NCBI GenBank assembly: GCA_030609605.1
Contig: JAUWBY010000156.1
Coordinates: 1 to 5,681 of the forward strand
Length of the DNA: 5,681 nt
From: Candidatus Eiseniibacteriota bacterium
GTDB lineage: Bacteria; Joyebacterota; Joyebacteria; Joyebacterales; Joyebacteraceae
Reading direction: 5' to 3'
This document shows, piece by piece, positions 4,688-5,681 of the stretch. A program made the translations under genes and the position numbers. Below the pieces are notes generated by a model. That model was given only the letters and a program-made list of their open reading frames with translations. It did no database searches and was not told the origin of the DNA. Every line of letters begins with the position of its first letter. Positions within the stretch are counted from its first letter, which is position 1.

Positions 4688-5681
4688 TTACCTGTCCGCC
4701 CCCCGTCCGAGAGAATCCAGATAGCCTTGGAGTATCACGGATGCCGCCAGCTCGTCGACCCTCCCCTTCCGGTTCCGGGTCGTCTCGCCTCGTTCGTGCA
4801 TGATGCGCGTGGCCTCAGCGCTGGACAGTCGCTCGTCGTGAAGAACGACGCGGGCGCGTGTCGCGTCTTCGATGGCCACGGCAAGCTCCCTGGACCTCAC
4901 CGCCCTCGCCCCTGTGGTGCCGTCCATTCTGATCGGATGGCCCAGGACCACGACGCGAACGTCCATCTCATCACAGAGCTGCGCTATCGCGGCAGCGACT
5001 CCCCGGTCATCGAGGCCCGTCAGTGTGTCCAGTGGTCGCGCCAGCAGCCTGCTCTCATCACTGACCGCAACACCCACTCTCACCTCGCCGGGGTCGATCC
5101 CGAGCACCCGCCCGGTCTCGCCGTTCGGATACCTCAAGACCGACAGAAGCGCGGCGAAGTCCGGCGGCATCGGTGAGGACACGCTGACCTCACCCTTCCC
5201 CGACGGATGCGGAAAACGAATCTCCCGCGCGTGCAGCGCCTGTCGCGACGCGAGCGCGTTGATCCTCTTCGCCTGACGTCTGTAGTGCGGTGGTACGTCA
5301 CCGAAGACGCTCTTGACTCCGCCGTAATCGCCATCTCCCAGAACGGACCTGCGGAGGTGACTCATGTGCACGCGTATCTGGTGGGTGCGTCCCGTCTCGA
5401 GCCCGAGCTCAAGGAGGCTCGCGAACGGGAACTTCTCCCTGACCCGCCAGGACGTGACCGCCGGCCGGCCGGTCGCGACGACCGCCATCCGCTTCCTGTC
5501 GGTCGCCCGCCGCCCGATGGGCTCATCGACGACACCCTCCGACTCGCGGAAGATGCCCCACACGAGCGCCAGATAGACCTTCTTGACCTTCCGCGCCTGG
5601 AACGCCTCGCTCATCACCCTGTGCGCGATATCGTTCTTGGCAACGACGATGAGGCCGGTGGTGTCCTTGTCCAGCCGATGA
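4688..5681 (-). CDS. Fusion: RluA/RluD-family pseudouridine synthase + RuvX/YqgF resolvase-like nuclease (5' end outside window)
   Basis: The frame is open from the right edge to the TAA at 4688-4690, giving 330 visible residues; the true start lies beyond the window. Visible residues 1-183 are most of an RluA-type rRNA/tRNA pseudouridine synthase: HRLDKDTTGLIVVAK (1-15, catalytic Asp D4), KVYLALVWG, GRTHQIRVHM (97-106), LGDGDYGG and RQALHAREIRFPHP. The usual N-terminal part, including any S4 domain, is outside the window. After about seven linker residues (YPNGETG) comes a full RuvX/YqgF domain, 191-330, with RNase H-like fold motifs: GRVLGIDPGEVRVGVAVSDE (D196), VVLGHPIRMDG, HDERLSSAEATRIM (E283) and RVDELAASVILQGYLDS (D309). 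RuvX/YqgF members act in pre-16S rRNA 5' maturation and as predicted Holliday-junction resolvases. No stop separates the halves. A TTG near the junction could restart translation but has no visible ribosome-binding site, so a true fusion is favoured. Confidence 0.9.
   Translation of the reverse strand, partial: HRLDKDTTGLIVVAKNDIAHRVMSEAFQARKVKKVYLALVWGIFRESEGVVDEPIGRRATDRKRMAVVATGRPAVTSWRVREKFPFASLLELGLETGRTHQIRVHMSHLRRSVLGDGDYGGVKSVFGDVPPHYRRQAKRINALASRQALHAREIRFPHPSGKGEVSVSSPMPPDFAALLSVLRYPNGETGRVLGIDPGEVRVGVAVSDESRLLARPLDTLTGLDDRGVAAAIAQLCDEMDVRVVVLGHPIRMDGTTGARAVRSRELAVAIEDATRARVVLHDERLSSAEATRIMHERGETTRNRKGRVDELAASVILQGYLDSLGRGADR

Noticed and set aside
3439..5176. Plus-strand ORFs opposite mltG and ruvX (3439-4155, 4421-5176)
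   Set aside because: Antisense to genes with clear family motifs; no motif or ribosome-binding site of their own.

Overview
The window comes from a GC-rich bacterial chromosome that uses strong Shine-Dalgarno sites. Secreted Ala/Gly/Asp-rich proteins of unknown function, a C-terminal dockerin-like EF-hand repeat pair, and a recurring C-terminal TWG.IK.LYR tail suggest an uncultured FCB-superphylum-like lineage (Eisenbacteria, Krumholzibacteriota and Latescibacterota were considered). This placement is an impression from protein style and is not proven. Apart from the transposase remnant at the left edge, every convincing gene lies on the minus strand, so the window is best read from right to left.

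Right half (about 5681 to 3216): a housekeeping run. It opens with a CDS cut by the window edge whose visible part holds most of an RluA/RluD-type pseudouridine synthase joined in frame to a complete RuvX/YqgF Holliday-junction resolvase-like domain. One base after its stop comes mltG (endolytic transglycosylase). Next are a 72-residue two-helix membrane protein and a tRNA-Val(TAC) gene with encoded CCA. The membrane protein ORF terminates inside the tRNA.

Middle and left (about 3215 to 440): three exported proteins. Two are paralogs (2458-3063 and 440-1012) that share a cysteine-containing core and the same C-terminal decapeptide pattern. Between them lies an exported protein with two dockerin-type calcium-loop repeats. 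A 650-bp gap upstream of the dockerin-like gene contains a very good promoter (extended -10 with a perfect TATAAT, 17-bp spacer). It would start a transcript about 440 nt before the start codon, running through several hairpins and a 7-2-7 palindrome. Hairpins follow both paralogous genes and probably bound the transcripts.

Left edge (1 to about 310): the last 86 codons of a transposase resembling the ISNCY/IS481-type DDE group, followed by two 17-bp direct repeats typical of an IS end. This plus-strand element converges on the terminator of the leftmost secreted gene.

No complete defence system, CRISPR array or phage module is visible. The points most worth attention are the pseudouridine synthase-RuvX fusion, the long structured leader, the shared tail of the secreted paralogs, and the ORF that ends inside the tRNA.
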